NCBI RefSeq assembly: GCF_030272615.1
Contig: NC_081413.1
Location: 556,289,136-556,353,135, forward strand
Source of the DNA: Cryptomeria japonica
Taxonomy: Eukaryota; Streptophyta; Pinopsida; Cupressales; Cupressaceae
DNA length: 64,000 bases
Direction: 5' to 3'
The notes beneath the pieces were generated by a model, which made no database searches, had not been told where the DNA came from, and saw only the letters and a list, made by a program, of their open reading frames with translations. Each line of letters opens with the position of its first letter. The first letter of the stretch is position 1. Shown here piece after piece: positions 44,027 to 55,084 of this stretch. The position numbers and the translations under genes were made by a program.

Positions 44027-44920
44027 CATATATATCTGTATCTCTATGTAAGTATATATTTGCTCTGTTAAATTTGTGTCCATGTACTTGTGTACATATA
44101 TATATGCCTTTATGCATATATATATCTATGTATATATCTTTGTCTACATGTATGTATATGTGTATATATGTAGATTTATGTATACATATATGCACCTATA
44201 TACATATATCTATATATATACGTATATCTATATATATATATATATTTGAGTATATAATCTTGTTGTATGTGTCCAGATGAGCATATGTATTTCTGTCACA
44301 TCTGTGAAAGTTCCAACCCTGTTTTGTCTTGTCATATCAATTGTGAGATTGTTGATTGCACTTTCATTTATTCTTTGTTTGTCTTATATCCTAGTATTTC
44401 CAGCTTGCTAAGGGTTTGAACCGTGTCTAAGTGATAGTGTCTTGTCATATGATGATGTCTATGCAAATCTATATATTATATAGATCTATCTATATATAGG
44501 TATGCATATATGTCTATATATATGTTTGCATATTTCGGCCTCTGTATATATATGTCTATATATATAGATATTTATGTATATCTCTATATAAGTATGAAAT
44601 ATGTATATGTCCGTGTATGTATATACATGTATACTTGTATGTATATAACCCTATATGCCTACCAACATACTTTGTTTATATTCATTTGCATCTATTAAAG
44701 GGAGTAATCTCTGCTCTAAGAATACTATTGATAGGTATATATATGATTATATGCGCATATATCTGTATATGTGTTTGTGTATATATGTATATATAGTTAT
44801 ATATGTATACGCACATCTATATATGTCTCTACTACTATATATATGCACGTGTACACATATAATTATATAAATACAAATATATATGTACATATATACCGCT
44901 ATCTGTGCATATACATATGT
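44025..44920. repeat. TATATG/TATATC-rich simple-sequence tract
   Basis: Dominated by words such as TATATATGT, CTATATATAT and GTATATATG in irregular order, with short non-repetitive breaks at about 44,270-44,460 and 44,690-44,720. Open frames here are rich in Tyr, Ile, Cys and His on either strand because of the composition; they are not genes. Cop-1 inserted at its right end. Confidence 0.8.
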
Positions 44921-44925
44921 ATACC
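44921..44925 (+). repeat. Target-site duplication of Cop-1 (left)
   Basis: ATACC before TGTGAGATTTTG; matched at 49,117-49,121. Confidence 0.92.
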
Positions 44926-45392
44926 TGTGAGATTTTGCCAAGATCAAGAGGCAATGGAAAGCACAACTAAGAGAGAACAAAATAGATGATAGAAATAAAT
45001 TGTATTCTATCAAGATGAAAATACTGATCAACTGGATCACTAATCATTCGTTACATACAATGAATATGAGTCTGCTTATATAGGCAAGGCTATATGGATA
45101 TGTGAGCACACAAACATGACATGTGGCTCAATAAGAAACAACGGTAGGTAGGAAATAGGTATGGTAGGTAGGAGAAACAATATAATATTCCACATGAGGT
45201 GGATCACCCACTGAATGTGGAGTGTAACAACAAGATCACAGCATAAAAGGTAGAAATTCTCCTACACACACTATCCCAATGTGGCACAAACATCCAAGTG
45301 TCTCATACCCAAACTACTATGAAATGCATGTACCTAAGTAAACTTAAGTAAGGTGTAATAATATCCAAGATGAATAATTATTTACACCAACA
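44926..45392 (-). mobile_element. 3' LTR of Cop-1
   Basis: Minus strand TGTTGGTGTAAATAATT...AATCTCACA, 467 bp. TATA box CCTATATAAG near 45,074-45,083 (minus). Confidence 0.93.
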
Positions 45393-45860
45393 TCCCCCCT
45401 TAAGTGCAACTTAGGGGAATGCACTTAAGTCTACAATGCAACTAAGCAATGCAAGATGGGTCCCGACTACTAGGCCATGTTAGGTACCCATGTACAAATG
45501 CAAATGCATGCAAACCAATGCAAGGAGATCTCTCACAAAGCGGGGAAAGAGAGAAAAACCCAATGGGAAAAAACCCTCCACCAAAAGAGAGATGAAAACT
45601 AGATACAAATAACTCTCATAGAAGTATGTGAAGGACAAAACCCCATGTGAGGAAAAAGTCCCCCCCATATGAGAGAAGAAGAAGAGAGACTAGAAATCCC
45701 CTCCTCAATGTGGAATCTCCACCAATGATAGAAGCTCGAAGATGAATGAAGAAACTACTCCATGAATGTCGAACAACATTCCTCCCCTTAGGAAGAAACA
45801 AAACCAAAGGTGGATCCAAAAAGTCTCCCCAACCATGAAGGGAAGATGAAGCAAAAATAC
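45393..45860 (-). other. Cop-1 3' untranslated region
   Basis: Starts at the polypurine tract (45,393-45,401). It holds overlapping hydrophobic open frames (45,480-45,948) that look like translated UTR; no domain. Confidence 0.5.
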
Positions 45861-46508
45861 TCATGATGAAAGGAATCTCTGAAAACTGCTCAAGTGTCCC
45901 CATGTCGATGACGAAATGTACCCCTCCAAAGGTGGTAAACTGTGCCACATTGCTGAAAAAGGCACTCTAAGATCTAGTGGAGATGAATGTAGAACAATAT
46001 CCAAAGACTCATATGTCTCCTCAAAAGATAAAGAGACCTCCTCCAAGTGTTGTACAAAAGTATCCACAATCATGTCAACCTCTAAAGATTGATCATGTAG
46101 AGAATGCACAAGAGGGTCAGAGTGATCCCTCGCAACAATCAAAGAAGGATCATCTTCATCAAAGAGAAGATGAATGCCATCAATGGTATCTCCCAAATCT
46201 GCAATGTAGGAGTCCACAAACAAACCTACAATGTTTGTCAAGTAGGCATCCCAATCAACTGAAGCTGGAAGACATGAAATATCCTACTACATTGAATCAT
46301 AAGAAGGCAAAACTGTTGCACTAGCTGCATCATTAGGTGCAATAGGTGGTGTGATATCAATAGAAGGAGATGAAATGCAAGGCTCAAGAATGGGTTCACA
46401 TGTGAGAATCCCCAAGTTCAAATGCCCAAATTTCTCCTCAAAATCTAAATCATCAACATAGGAAGAACCAACCTTATCAATAGGACCAAAATCTGAAGAA
46501 GAGTACAA
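45861..46508 (-). pseudogene. Unrecognised C-terminal frame of Cop-1 in place of pol
   Basis: One reading frame of about 215 codons with a double TAG near 46,285. It starts with a GAG-pre-integrase-like piece (EEKFGHLNLGILTCEPILEP). An acidic, non-enzymatic sequence follows (FVDSYIADLGDTIDGIHLLF, DEDDPSLIVARDHSDPLVHS, EVDMIVDTFVQHLEEVSLSF). No DDE or RT motif is present. Known Copia pol is therefore replaced, not merely decayed. A TGA (46,507-46,509) separates it from the upstream frame. Confidence 0.6.
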
Positions 46509-46787
46509 TCAAGATGCATGATCAACCACCCCAGTCGCAATGATAGCTCCACTCTCCAAGTGTCTAATGATAACTAAATCAGGTGTGAACTCCATAGTTT
46601 TCCTAGTTGCCCCATGTGTGATTTGATAGATGGAAAGAAGATTATTTGTCAAGTGGGGTACACACAACACATCATTGAAGGAGTTATCTCCAATGGCAAT
46701 AGATCCTTTCCCAATCACATCCATGTATGTATGATTGCCCATCAAAATTTACAGCATGTGGCAAGGCTCAAATGTAGAAAACATCGA
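46509..46787 (-). pseudogene. Cop-1 protease/pre-integrase spacer
   Basis: ILMGNHTYMDVIGKGSIAIG, NVLCVPHLTNNLLSIYQITH-like text (here FNDVLCVPHLTNNLLSIYQI) and IIATGVVDHAS are the usual downstream half of Copia protease. A stop at 46,788 and another shortly after split it from gag. Confidence 0.75.
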
Positions 46788-47867
46788 CTATGAAGATGCC
46801 ATATGATGAGAAGCCCCTGAATCTAGAAGCCATCTCCCTGAATCATGACTTGTAGTAGCACAAAGAAATTGTCCCTTTCCTTTATCTATCCCAAAAGAGT
46901 GATCCTTTCCTTTATCCTTGGAAGAAGAAGTTGATGTAGACATTCTAGAAGGTAGGTTCATTATATTCTTCTCAAGAAGATTCTTCAACTCATCAATATC
47001 CTTCTTATAACAATGATGTTCATCATGTCCTGACTTCTTGCAATATCCACAAAAAAGATTGTCCTTATATGATTTCCTCTTAGGTGAGAATGGTGAATCA
47101 CCTTGTTGTGGAGAGGAAGATTGTGCTCCATCTTGTTGTGGTTTAGACTTAGGTTGCTTTTGATTCTTACTTTGATTCCCTTTGTTAGCCACCAAAGCTT
47201 GTGACTTTGAAGATTTGAGAATCCCCATCGTGGTCAACTTAGATTGCTCAAGTATCAACATCTCCGTGAATGAATCAAATGAGGGATAAGTGTATGAGGA
47301 ACCTTGAGCTAACCTATGGGTGTGAAAGCTAGATACAAAGGTTGCATACTCTAAAGGAAGCTTGTCCAACAAGTTATAAACCAATTGAGCATCCTTTTTG
47401 TCAATTCCACAATCCTTTAGCTTTGCTCTTAGCTTAGTTGCTTTTGTGACATAATCTTGGATTGTATCAAAATCCTTGGGATCCAAAGTTGTGAGTTCAC
47501 TATCAAGCTTGTAGCCCTTAATCTCATCAACTTGACCATACAATTTCTTAAAAATATCCCAAGCCTCTTTAATTGTTGTACACTTATCAATGTGAAAAAT
47601 GAGGTCATCTAATACATACTTTTTGAGAGTTCCAAGTGCCATAGCATTCTTAGTAAGCCATTCAATTTGAGCATTAGGATCAACCTTAGGATCAGGTGGT
47701 GTTGTAATAGTTTCATTTACATAATGAATGAGTCCTTTTTCTATTAGTTTACTCCATGCCTTAATTTTCCATGATGCATAATTATGAGGAGTTAAAAGTG
47801 AAAATTTAGGAGAACCCATAGCACCAAAATGAAAAAACACAAGATAGAGAGAGACACAATCACACAA
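46788..47867 (-). CDS. Copia gag with protease active site (Cop-1)
   Basis: 359 codons open; the likely start is Met17 (MGSPKFSLL, at 47,819). UBN2/gag domain (LLTPHNYASWKIKAWSKLIE, LDDLIFHIDKCTTIKEAWDI, LYGQVDEIKGYKLDSELTTL, VYNLLDKLPLEYATFVSSF). Zinc knuckle CGYCKKSGHDEHHC in perfect C-x2-C-x4-H-x4-C spacing. Then a Lys/Ser-rich stretch and the protease motif WLLDSGASHHM. Frame ends at a TAG six residues later, where Copia pol would continue. It makes the particle protein; the intact frame fits retention of gag in TR-GAG-type elements. Confidence 0.9.
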   Translation of the reverse strand: MCDCVSLYLVFFHFGAMGSPKFSLLTPHNYASWKIKAWSKLIEKGLIHYVNETITTPPDPKVDPNAQIEWLTKNAMALGTLKKYVLDDLIFHIDKCTTIKEAWDIFKKLYGQVDEIKGYKLDSELTTLDPKDFDTIQDYVTKATKLRAKLKDCGIDKKDAQLVYNLLDKLPLEYATFVSSFHTHRLAQGSSYTYPSFDSFTEMLILEQSKLTTMGILKSSKSQALVANKGNQSKNQKQPKSKPQQDGAQSSSPQQGDSPFSPKRKSYKDNLFCGYCKKSGHDEHHCYKKDIDELKNLLEKNIMNLPSRMSTSTSSSKDKGKDHSFGIDKGKGQFLCATTSHDSGRWLLDSGASHHMASS

Positions 47868-48636
47868 GACACCCCCCTAAAATACTCAATCAAGAAATCC
47901 CCCCAAAATGGTGATTTGACACTTTATACTTAGTGCATATACAATGGGCCACTTGCAAAACAAGGCAAAGTGGACTTCTGATTTCAATTTACAACTTCTC
48001 AAAATGAGATCTAAGAGACTTCAACAAATACTGCTAGTGATCTAAACTGAGATCCAAGCAAAATGCAAGTACCAAATATGCCAAAAATGGCCAAATACTA
48101 AAAGTACAATTTCTACTTAAACTCATTGCAAATAGATGGCAGATTATGAAAGTAGATGAAAAAATATGCACTTTAAAAAAAAACGGCACCTGAAAAGGAG
48201 TCCATATGAGCCCAAATGAAGCCTCCAAAGTTGTAAAAATTGAGATTTCACGATTTCCAAAAAACCTGCACCCAAAAATCAGAAAAATTCTGCACCACTG
48301 TACAGATCACGAAATTATACCTCAAAACAAAAAAAATTTCTCGACAAAACGAGTTTGGATGAGGAGATATCGCTATTTGAAAATTGCCTACAAAATTATA
48401 ATTTCTGGAAAATTTCCGTTGCAGCATCAAACTTCAAATGCCTCTAGATTTGGACTTCGAAGTCCGGTTTGGATGAAACAAAAGGAAAAACTGACTTTCT
48501 TGGACCTCCTCAATCCAATGATGACCTCAGATTTGACCCGTCAAGCTTCAATAAAAACTTGCAATAAAAAGATCCAAAATACAAACTCCAAATAACATCA
48601 AATTTCTCTCAATTAGCAAACCAATGACACTCTAAT
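47868..48636 (-). other. Cop-1 5' leader
   Basis: Non-coding, about 770 bp between primer site and gag; nothing further recognised. Confidence 0.5.
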
Positions 48637-48649
48637 GGCTTTGATACCA
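48637..48649 (-). promoter_or_regulatory. Primer-binding site of Cop-1 (tRNA-iMet type)
   Basis: The minus strand reads TGGTATCAAAGCC directly after the LTR end ...TCTCACA, matching the usual TGGTATCAGAGC of plant Copia elements at nearly all positions. Confidence 0.88.
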
Positions 48650-49116
48650 TGTGAGATTTTGCCAAGATCAAGAGGCAATGGAAAGAACAACTAAGAGAGA
48701 TCAAAATAGATGATAGAAATAAACTGCATTCTATCAAGATGAAAATACTGATCAACTAGATCATTAATCATTCGTTACATACAATGAATATGAGTCTGCT
48801 TATATAGGCAAGGCTATATGGATATGTGAGCACACAAACATGACATGTGGCTCAATAAGAAACAAGGGTAGGTAGGAAATAGGTGTGGTAGGTAGGAGAA
48901 ACAATATAATATTCCACATGAGGTGGATCACCCACTGAATGTGGAGTGTAACAACAAGATCACACCATAAAAGGTGGAAATTATCCTACACACACTATCC
49001 CAATGTGGCACAAACATCCAAGTGTCTCATACCCAAACTACTATGAAATGCATGTACCTAAGTAAACTTAAGTAAGGTGTAATAATATCCAAGATGAATA
49101 ATTATTTACACCAACA
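48650..49116 (-). mobile_element. 5' LTR of Cop-1
   Basis: 467 bp, 11 substitutions against the 3' LTR and no indels. TATA box on the minus strand near 48,799-48,808. Confidence 0.93.
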
Positions 49117-49121
49117 ATACC
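49117..49121 (+). repeat. Target-site duplication of Cop-1 (right)
   Basis: ATACC directly after ...TTTACACCAACA. Confidence 0.92.
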
Positions 49122-49172
49122 TTCCAATATGTATGTGAATGTGCTGTGAATGTGTTGTTTTTAGGATTATGT

Positions 49173-49620
49173 CTAAATCTCTGCCTGCCTATGAGTATCT
49201 TGGTCTGATTGCCTGTATGTTAATGATGTGGTTCTATTTATTCCATATGCCCCTAAATTGGCTAGCTTATCTGCCAATGTGTTAGCTTCCCTATAGATGT
49301 GATTGATTGTGTAATCTGAGAAGCTTTCCATTAGAGAGAGGGCTCTATCCAATAAACTTTTGAGCTCCCAGTTTGGCATTGTCCTGGTCCTCATTTGATT
49401 AACTATGATGGCCAAGTCCCCTTCTATTTCCAATTTGGATATTTTTAATTATTTGCATAGGTTTAAACCTTCTATTAGGCTCAACAATTATGCCTTGTTG
49501 TTAGTACTATGCCCTAGATATCAGGATCTCGATCCAATACATATCCCTTCATGTGAGTGGATTATACATCCTACCCCTGCCTCCCTTGGATTGCCTCTGG
49601 ATGCTCCATCAAAATTGGGT
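49173..49620 (-). pseudogene. RNase H domain of the LINE
   Basis: WCKPNFDGASRGNPREAGVG (first Asp) near 49,560-49,640 and MEIEGDLAIIVNQ, NHIYREANTLADKLANLG (49,173-49,433), in two frames. This is the C-terminal RVT_3 RNase H found in plant L1 elements. Confidence 0.82.
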
Positions 49621-50420
49621 TTGCACCATCCAGTCTCCAGGGGCACCCATTTGCATGCTTTTCTACCCCCGGTCTTATCTTTGTTCTCCTTCCCAAAGAA
49701 AGGAGGGATTTTAATCCCCTTCCACTCCTTTCTGATATAGTTATCCCAGTCTATAAATGTCTTATCATGTTGTGGAATGGTTGTATTCCTATTATTGAAG
49801 GTTTCTGTAATGGAGGCTTGTATTTTTGCTATAAAATTTTCTACCTTCATTTTTGTTTCTTGGAAGATTCTCTTGTTCCTCTCCTTCCAAACCTCCCAGA
49901 TTACTATTGCTGGGTTGCATATCCATAAATTGTGGAAGATGCTATTCCTTTTGATGATTGGCCAATTTCTGAGCCAATCCTTTAGGTAAGGGATGAGGGC
50001 ACCTGACCAACCTAATTGTGCCATCAACCAATACCAGCATTTCTTTGTGTAGTTACAAGTTGTGAATATGTGGTCATTTGTTTCCTCATCTTTCTTGCAT
50101 AAGACACAAATTGAGGATCCTTTGTAACCTCTAAGTTTACATTGCTCTGTAGTTAGGACCTTCCCCTGAAATGTCACCCAGGCAAAGAAGCCAGCTTTTG
50201 GGAGACTGAATTTGTCCCAACAAATTATGTTAGGGATATAGTCCTTGATATTGTTTGTCTCATCATATATGGTTCTGAAACCATCTTTGCAATTGTATTG
50301 TCCATCCTTTGATCTTGACCATATAAGCTAATCTGGCCCAGGTCTGAGTGTTATTATTTTTCCCTCAAGAATTTGCAACAATTCTTGGTCTTTGTTGTCC
50401 ACCAAGAATGGGAGCATGTT
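49621..50420 (-). pseudogene. LINE ORF2 linker with zf-RVT zinc finger
   Basis: FQGKVLTTEQCKLRG and CVLCKKDEETNDHIFTTCNY followed by KKCWYWLMAQLGWSGALIPY: the zf-RVT motif C-x2-C...H-x4-C. The frame is open over 49,521-50,177 and runs into the RNase H start. Confidence 0.82.
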
Positions 50421-52150
50421 TTTCCATTTCTATCCCATTGTCGATTCTAATGCCAATATTTTATAATCCCTTACATGATTACCCCATAAAGATTTCATTT
50501 GGTTTTTTATGCCGGTTGTGTTCATTAGACTGTCTATTGAGGGATAACCCCCCAAGGAATCCTCCCAGAACAAGGTGGTTTTACCATCGTGAATACCCCA
50601 GGATAGATGGTTCACTATGAGCGATCGACTTTCTTTTATAAAGTTCCAGATTCTAGATCCCTTGGGTGGGTTTGTTTCCCTAAATACTACCTCTCTCTGA
50701 TTTTGTGATATGTATTTGCTCCTAAGGATTCTGGCCCATTTGGCTTCTGAGGATGTGTACATTCTCCATGCCAATTTGCCCCTAAAGCCTTATTTTTCCA
50801 TAGTAATTTTCTTATTCCCATGCCTCCATCACTCTTTTCTTGACATATCTTTTCCCACGATATCAATTTCATTTTGTTTTTATCATCTGCACCATTCCAA
50901 TAGAAGTCTATGATTATTTGCATTAGTTTCTTATAGGCCCATTTTGGAAGTGGTATACATGATAGAAGATAGATAGGCATTGGTGCTAATACTATTTTTA
51001 TGAGGGTTAATCTTCCTGCCCTTGTCAGCCATAAGGCTTTCCAAGATGACAACTTCTTCCTCACTTATTCAATCAGGGGATCCCAAATTTTATTGGTTCT
51101 TATACCTTTTCCCAAAGGCAACCCTAAATATGTGAATGGCAGATGCCCTATTTTGTACCCTAGATACGAAGCTATCCTATATTCCTCCCGTGCTTCCATA
51201 TTAAAGAAGAATATTTCTGATTTCTCTTTGTTTACCATCTCTCCTAAAGCCAACCCATAAGATTGTAATATGTTCTTGATTTCCTTAGCTTCCTTTAACT
51301 ATCCTTTCCCCAGAGTAATTGTGTCTTCAACAAATTGTTGATGGGTGCATGGTTCTACCCCACCAGTAATATGAATCCCTGTTAGTATGCTGGACCTTCG
51401 TGATGCATCCAAGCTTCTACCTAAGGCTTCAGACATAATTATAAATAAGAATGGGGATAAAGGGTCACCATGTCTGAGTCCCCTGGATACTTCAAAGAAG
51501 CCTTTCGGTTTCCCATTTAGTAAGATAGATAACCTAGGGTTTGATATGCAGGAGTAAACCCAATTGATCCATTGTTTGTTAAAGCCAAAGGCCTTCATGC
51601 AACTACAAAGGAAGTACCAATCCACTTTGTCATAAGCCTTTTTGATATCTAATTTTATCAACATATTAGGCTTCCCTTGGAACTAACAGGAGTGGATGGC
51701 TTCTTGAACAATAATAATTCCATCCAAAATTGATATATTGGGCACAAAGCCTGTTTGTTCTTTTGATATTATGGCGAGCAATAATTTTTTTAGTCTATTG
51801 GCCATGACTTTAGCTAGTAGTTTATAAGTCATGTTATATAGAGATATGGGTCTGAACTCTTCCCACTTTGAGGGGTTCTCCTTCTTTGGAATTAAGGCCA
51901 AAAAGGTGTTATTGATTTCTTTTAGGAATTTCCCTGCATTGTGGGTGGATTCCAAGGCATTAGTAACCTTGTCCCCTAAGATGTGCCAACATTTCTGAAA
52001 AAAGATAGCAGGGAAGCCATCTGATCTAGGGGCTTTGTCTCCCTGAAATTTTGCCAAAGTCATTTTAACTTCTTCATGGGTGATTTTAGAGTTTAACATT
52101 TTATTATCACCCTCTGTATCAGTTTGGGTATGTTATTTAGTAAGATTCTA
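50421..52150 (-). pseudogene. Reverse transcriptase of the LINE, decayed
   Basis: Non-LTR RT blocks in order: GDKAPRSDGFPAIFFQKCW, FLALIPKKENPSKWEEFRPI, LIKLDIKKAYDKVDW, SRGLRHGDPLSPFLFIIMSE (51,299-52,099), then FTYLGLPLGKG and LSSWKALWLTRAGRLTLIK (50,687-51,253). The catalytic box reads FVED (51,323-51,334) where FADD is expected, so one catalytic Asp is replaced. Four or more stops. It copies RNA into DNA at the nicked target in active relatives. Confidence 0.88.
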
Positions 52151-53420
52151 TTGTTAGGGAGGTCTGAGTGTTCATAGTTGTTGAGGATATTTTCAAAATA
52201 CTTGATTGCATCTTTTGCGATCATATCTTTGATCCATTATGATTTGATCACTGTCATTAGTGATTTAGTAATCTTATTTGCTGCCCTTTTCATTTTGACA
52301 CTATTGTGAAAAAATTTGGTGTTTCTATCACCATCTTCTAACCATGTTTCTAGAGATTTCTGTTTCCAGTATATCTCTTCTCTAGCCAGAATGCCTTCAT
52401 ATTCACATAAAAGCATTTTCTCAGCCTCGAATGTCTCAGAGGTCATCCCATTTTGCATCACATCAGTGTTTATTGTTTCTATCTCTTTCTCAATTCTTGA
52501 CTTTTCCTCAAAGATGTTTTTAAATTTCTTTTTGTTCCAATCTAATAATTTGTGCTTAATCTCTTTCAGCTTAGAGACCAGACAGTACATTTTTTATTCT
52601 ACAAAGACATTATCCTTCCACCATTTTTGTATGTTGGGGAGGAATTCTTCATGTGTAAACCACATTCTTTCGAACTTGAAGGGACACCCAATTTGCTTTG
52701 TTTCCCCCATAAGTTCTAGACGTACTGGGTAATGATCAGAGCCTGACCAAGGTAATACTGTAGTTTTTAGTTCTGTTTGAAGATCGGTTAGATCTCCTTT
52801 AAAGAAAAATCTATCAAGTGTTTCTACAATGTTGGAGAAATCTTTTCTTCTGTTATTCCATGTGTGAAAACCTATCTCAGTTCTGATTTCAAGTAAGTTA
52901 TTGTTATTTATCTAGTTTGTGAAGTCTCTTTGTGGTTGTTTAATGGTTTTTATACCACCGCTTTTATCAGATGAGTATAAGATGGTGTTGAAGTCACCAC
53001 CTATGATGATGTGTTTTTCATCCTGAGTATTTTAGTGTTCAATTTCCTGCCACACTAATCTCCTTTTATTTGTTGGAATTGGGCCATATACATTAATAAT
53101 AATAAACTCAAGATTTAGACTAAGGGCTCTTACTTTGCAAACCATCCAATTTTGCATCTTGGTTTGACATGTGAATGCAACTGCATTTTTTCTCCACATT
53201 ATACCTAGTCCCCCCAATGCCCCTGTAGATTCCACTGCTTCCATCTACCATTGGGTGAACTTTCTGCTAAAATTGTTCATATAAGTCTTGCCTAGTTTTG
53301 TTTCTTGTATCATAACTAGATCCATAACATATTTTAGCATGGTTTGCTTAATCAGTCTTTTTTTGTTAGGGGCTCCCAAACCCCTAACATTCCATGTAAG
53401 TATGTTTATACCTCTATGAG
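52151..53420 (-). pseudogene. APE-type endonuclease and linker of the LINE, decayed
   Basis: The sequence opens with NILTWNVRGLGAPNKKRLIK and VMIQETKLGKTY (N-terminal Asn and Glu of the AP-endonuclease fold) near 53,280-53,415. IIINVYGPI lies near 53,090, GGDFNTIL near 53,000 and GSDHYPVRLEL near 52,710. 52,237-52,590 is a charged coiled-coil linker ending [20 protein letters not shown], typical before RT. Broken by several TAG/TAA codons. Confidence 0.85.
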
Positions 53421-53786
53421 AGGGTGGGGATATTTTCCTTGCCCCAATAATATTGTTATTTTGGCCTGCCCCTCCGCATCCCCGTCCATCTTCCTTTTGT
53501 CTAAAAAATGCTTCTGACCTCTTTTATTTATCATGGATTTTCCATAGTTAGGAGTTGATTTCTCACCTCCCATGTGGAGGATACCTCTGTTTTGTGGGTT
53601 GATTGGGCTATTGTTTAATACTATGTTATTTTTTCATTTCCTGCATATTGATCAGTTCATTAATAATGAATTCTCTTTCCTCATTTGCATTCAATCCTTC
53701 CACAACAGGGGATCCCTCCAGAGTGGGAGAGGTTGTGGTTGTATCTTCTTGAGCCACCTCAGTTGGGTTGGTGATTAGTAAGGATG

Positions 53787-53789
53787 TTT

Positions 53790-53820
<31 letters not shown>

Positions 53821-53827
53821 GGGGGGG
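53787..53827 (+). repeat. Homopolymer pair T13 then G28
   Basis: Thirteen T (53,787-53,799) are followed directly by 28 G (53,800-53,827). The LINE sense strand reads C28 A13, between ORF1 and the endonuclease. Confidence 0.95.
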
Positions 53828-54039
53828 TCTGAACCTGCTCTATATTGGAGATGTTGACATTACTTGCCATATTTGTCAAAGTATCAAGGAGTACCTCCTC
53901 GACACATTCTTCTGCTAGTTTCCCCATTAACTTTTCTATAACATTGTTCAATTCTGCTTGGATTCGGTCCTCATTATTACAAACCTGAGTTTCTATGATG
54001 TTATCGGCTCTGTCTGGACTATTACTTAGGCCTGGGGAA

Positions 54040-54903
54040 GGAGGCTAGGTTGGGATAATATCAATCGCTTGTTGACTAGTGTTTATAATGAAGCCACCCC
54101 TGTCATTATTAAATTGGATGTTTATTTTATCATTTGAAGCTCTATGGTTGTAATTTGTTATTTCTTGTGGCTTCTGCAGATTAGGGTTTGGCCTTTTGCA
54201 GAAAGCTAAATCTTTTGCTACCGAGCCAGTATACCATACTGGTTTTAGGATGTAGCTACCATCTATTGTTTCTATGATAATATTTTTTAGGTCTTCCATG
54301 CCCTTGTTTACTTCTATTAGCATTTTTATGTCAGATTTATCCAACCGATTTTTCTCTACGACCATGAATTTACCCAATTTATCCCCAATTTCTATAAGAA
54401 TTTTAGCATGCATTAATTCTATTGGAACATTGGGGATTTCTATCCATTTTGATAGCCTTTTAAATTCATATCCATTGGCTTCGAATTTAGGTTGCCAATC
54501 AATGAAATTGAAATTTGCACCTTTGTAAAAAACATAATCTTCATGCAATATGTTTGGCCTTCAAAGTTTTTTTGTAGCATTCAATGTATAGGAAATTATT
54601 TGCTAGGGTTGTGATACTTACTTGGCCGTGGAATGTAGTTTTCGACCAATCCATTATTCTAGCAAGTAGCTGATTGTTCCCTCCCCATTTCACAAAGAGC
54701 CCGTGCCCTCTGCAATATTTATTTAAATCCATAGCTTCTCTGGGGTTCAAAATTTTGATGAACTTTGGGTCAGGTTTTGTCGTTGCTAGGGCACCCTCTC
54801 TCCTTGCACAATGATGGAGCGAGCTCCCCAGCTTCGAGACTGGCTTATAATTGGCTGATTTGTGGCCATGAAATTCCCTTCCTCCATCCTTAGTGAGTCT
54901 CAT
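54040..54903 (-). pseudogene. ORF1 of the LINE (DUF4283-like), decayed
   Basis: Two frames: 54,541-54,903 (FVKWGGNNQLLARIMDWSKT, FLYIECYKKTLKAKHIA) and 54,045-54,548 (FNFIDWQPKFEANGYEFKRL, WIEIPNVPIELMHAKILIEI, GDKLGKFMVVEKNRL). The W-x-P-x-F...W-I-x-I-P...L...I-G...L-G pattern is that of DUF4283 in plant LINE ORF1 RNA-binding proteins. No zinc knuckle is recognisable. Confidence 0.75.
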
Positions 54904-55084
54904 GTAACCCTCCGCTCTAAATTTATGTGGATGGGAATTCTGTTGTGGCTTTCAAAGGGGATGTCCAAGGCCTGGAGAATATGCTCGAAAACCCAAAGGA
55001 ATGCAGTTTGCTTTGGTGGCGCAATTAGAGATTCAAGAGGTGATGGGGATCACCCACATCTGACCATGGGATAATCAAATCAAG

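Larger units (their letters stand above)
44926..49116 (-). mobile_element. Cop-1: non-autonomous Copia-type (TR-GAG-like) element
   Basis: 4,191 bp with two 467-bp LTRs (44,926-45,392 and 48,650-49,116) that differ at 11 sites (about 2.4 %) and a 5-bp ATACC duplication. Primer site, minus strand: TGGTATCAAAGCC next to the 5' LTR, matching initiator tRNA-Met. Polypurine tract AAGGGGGGA next to the 3' LTR. The internal region encodes Copia gag and the protease motif but no integrase or RT; instead an unrecognised frame follows. It would depend on enzymes from another Copia element. Confidence 0.9.
42107..55080 (-). mobile_element. L1-type LINE, decayed, with Cop-1 nested inside
   Basis: Minus-strand order: ORF1 (DUF4283-like), endonuclease, RT, zf-RVT, RNase H, long 3' part, tail. 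The 3' end is the oligo-T (T8) at 42,107-42,114, i.e. an A tail on the sense strand. CAAGGAT occurs at both presumed ends (42,098 and 55,081), a possible 7-bp target duplication. The Tat-B LTR does not resume after it, so the right edge is uncertain. Cop-1 (44,926-49,116) interrupts the 3' part. Confidence 0.75.

Noticed and set aside
43935-45040. Several Tyr/Ile/Cys/His-rich open frames on both strands
   Set aside because: Produced by the TATATG and TG simple repeats.
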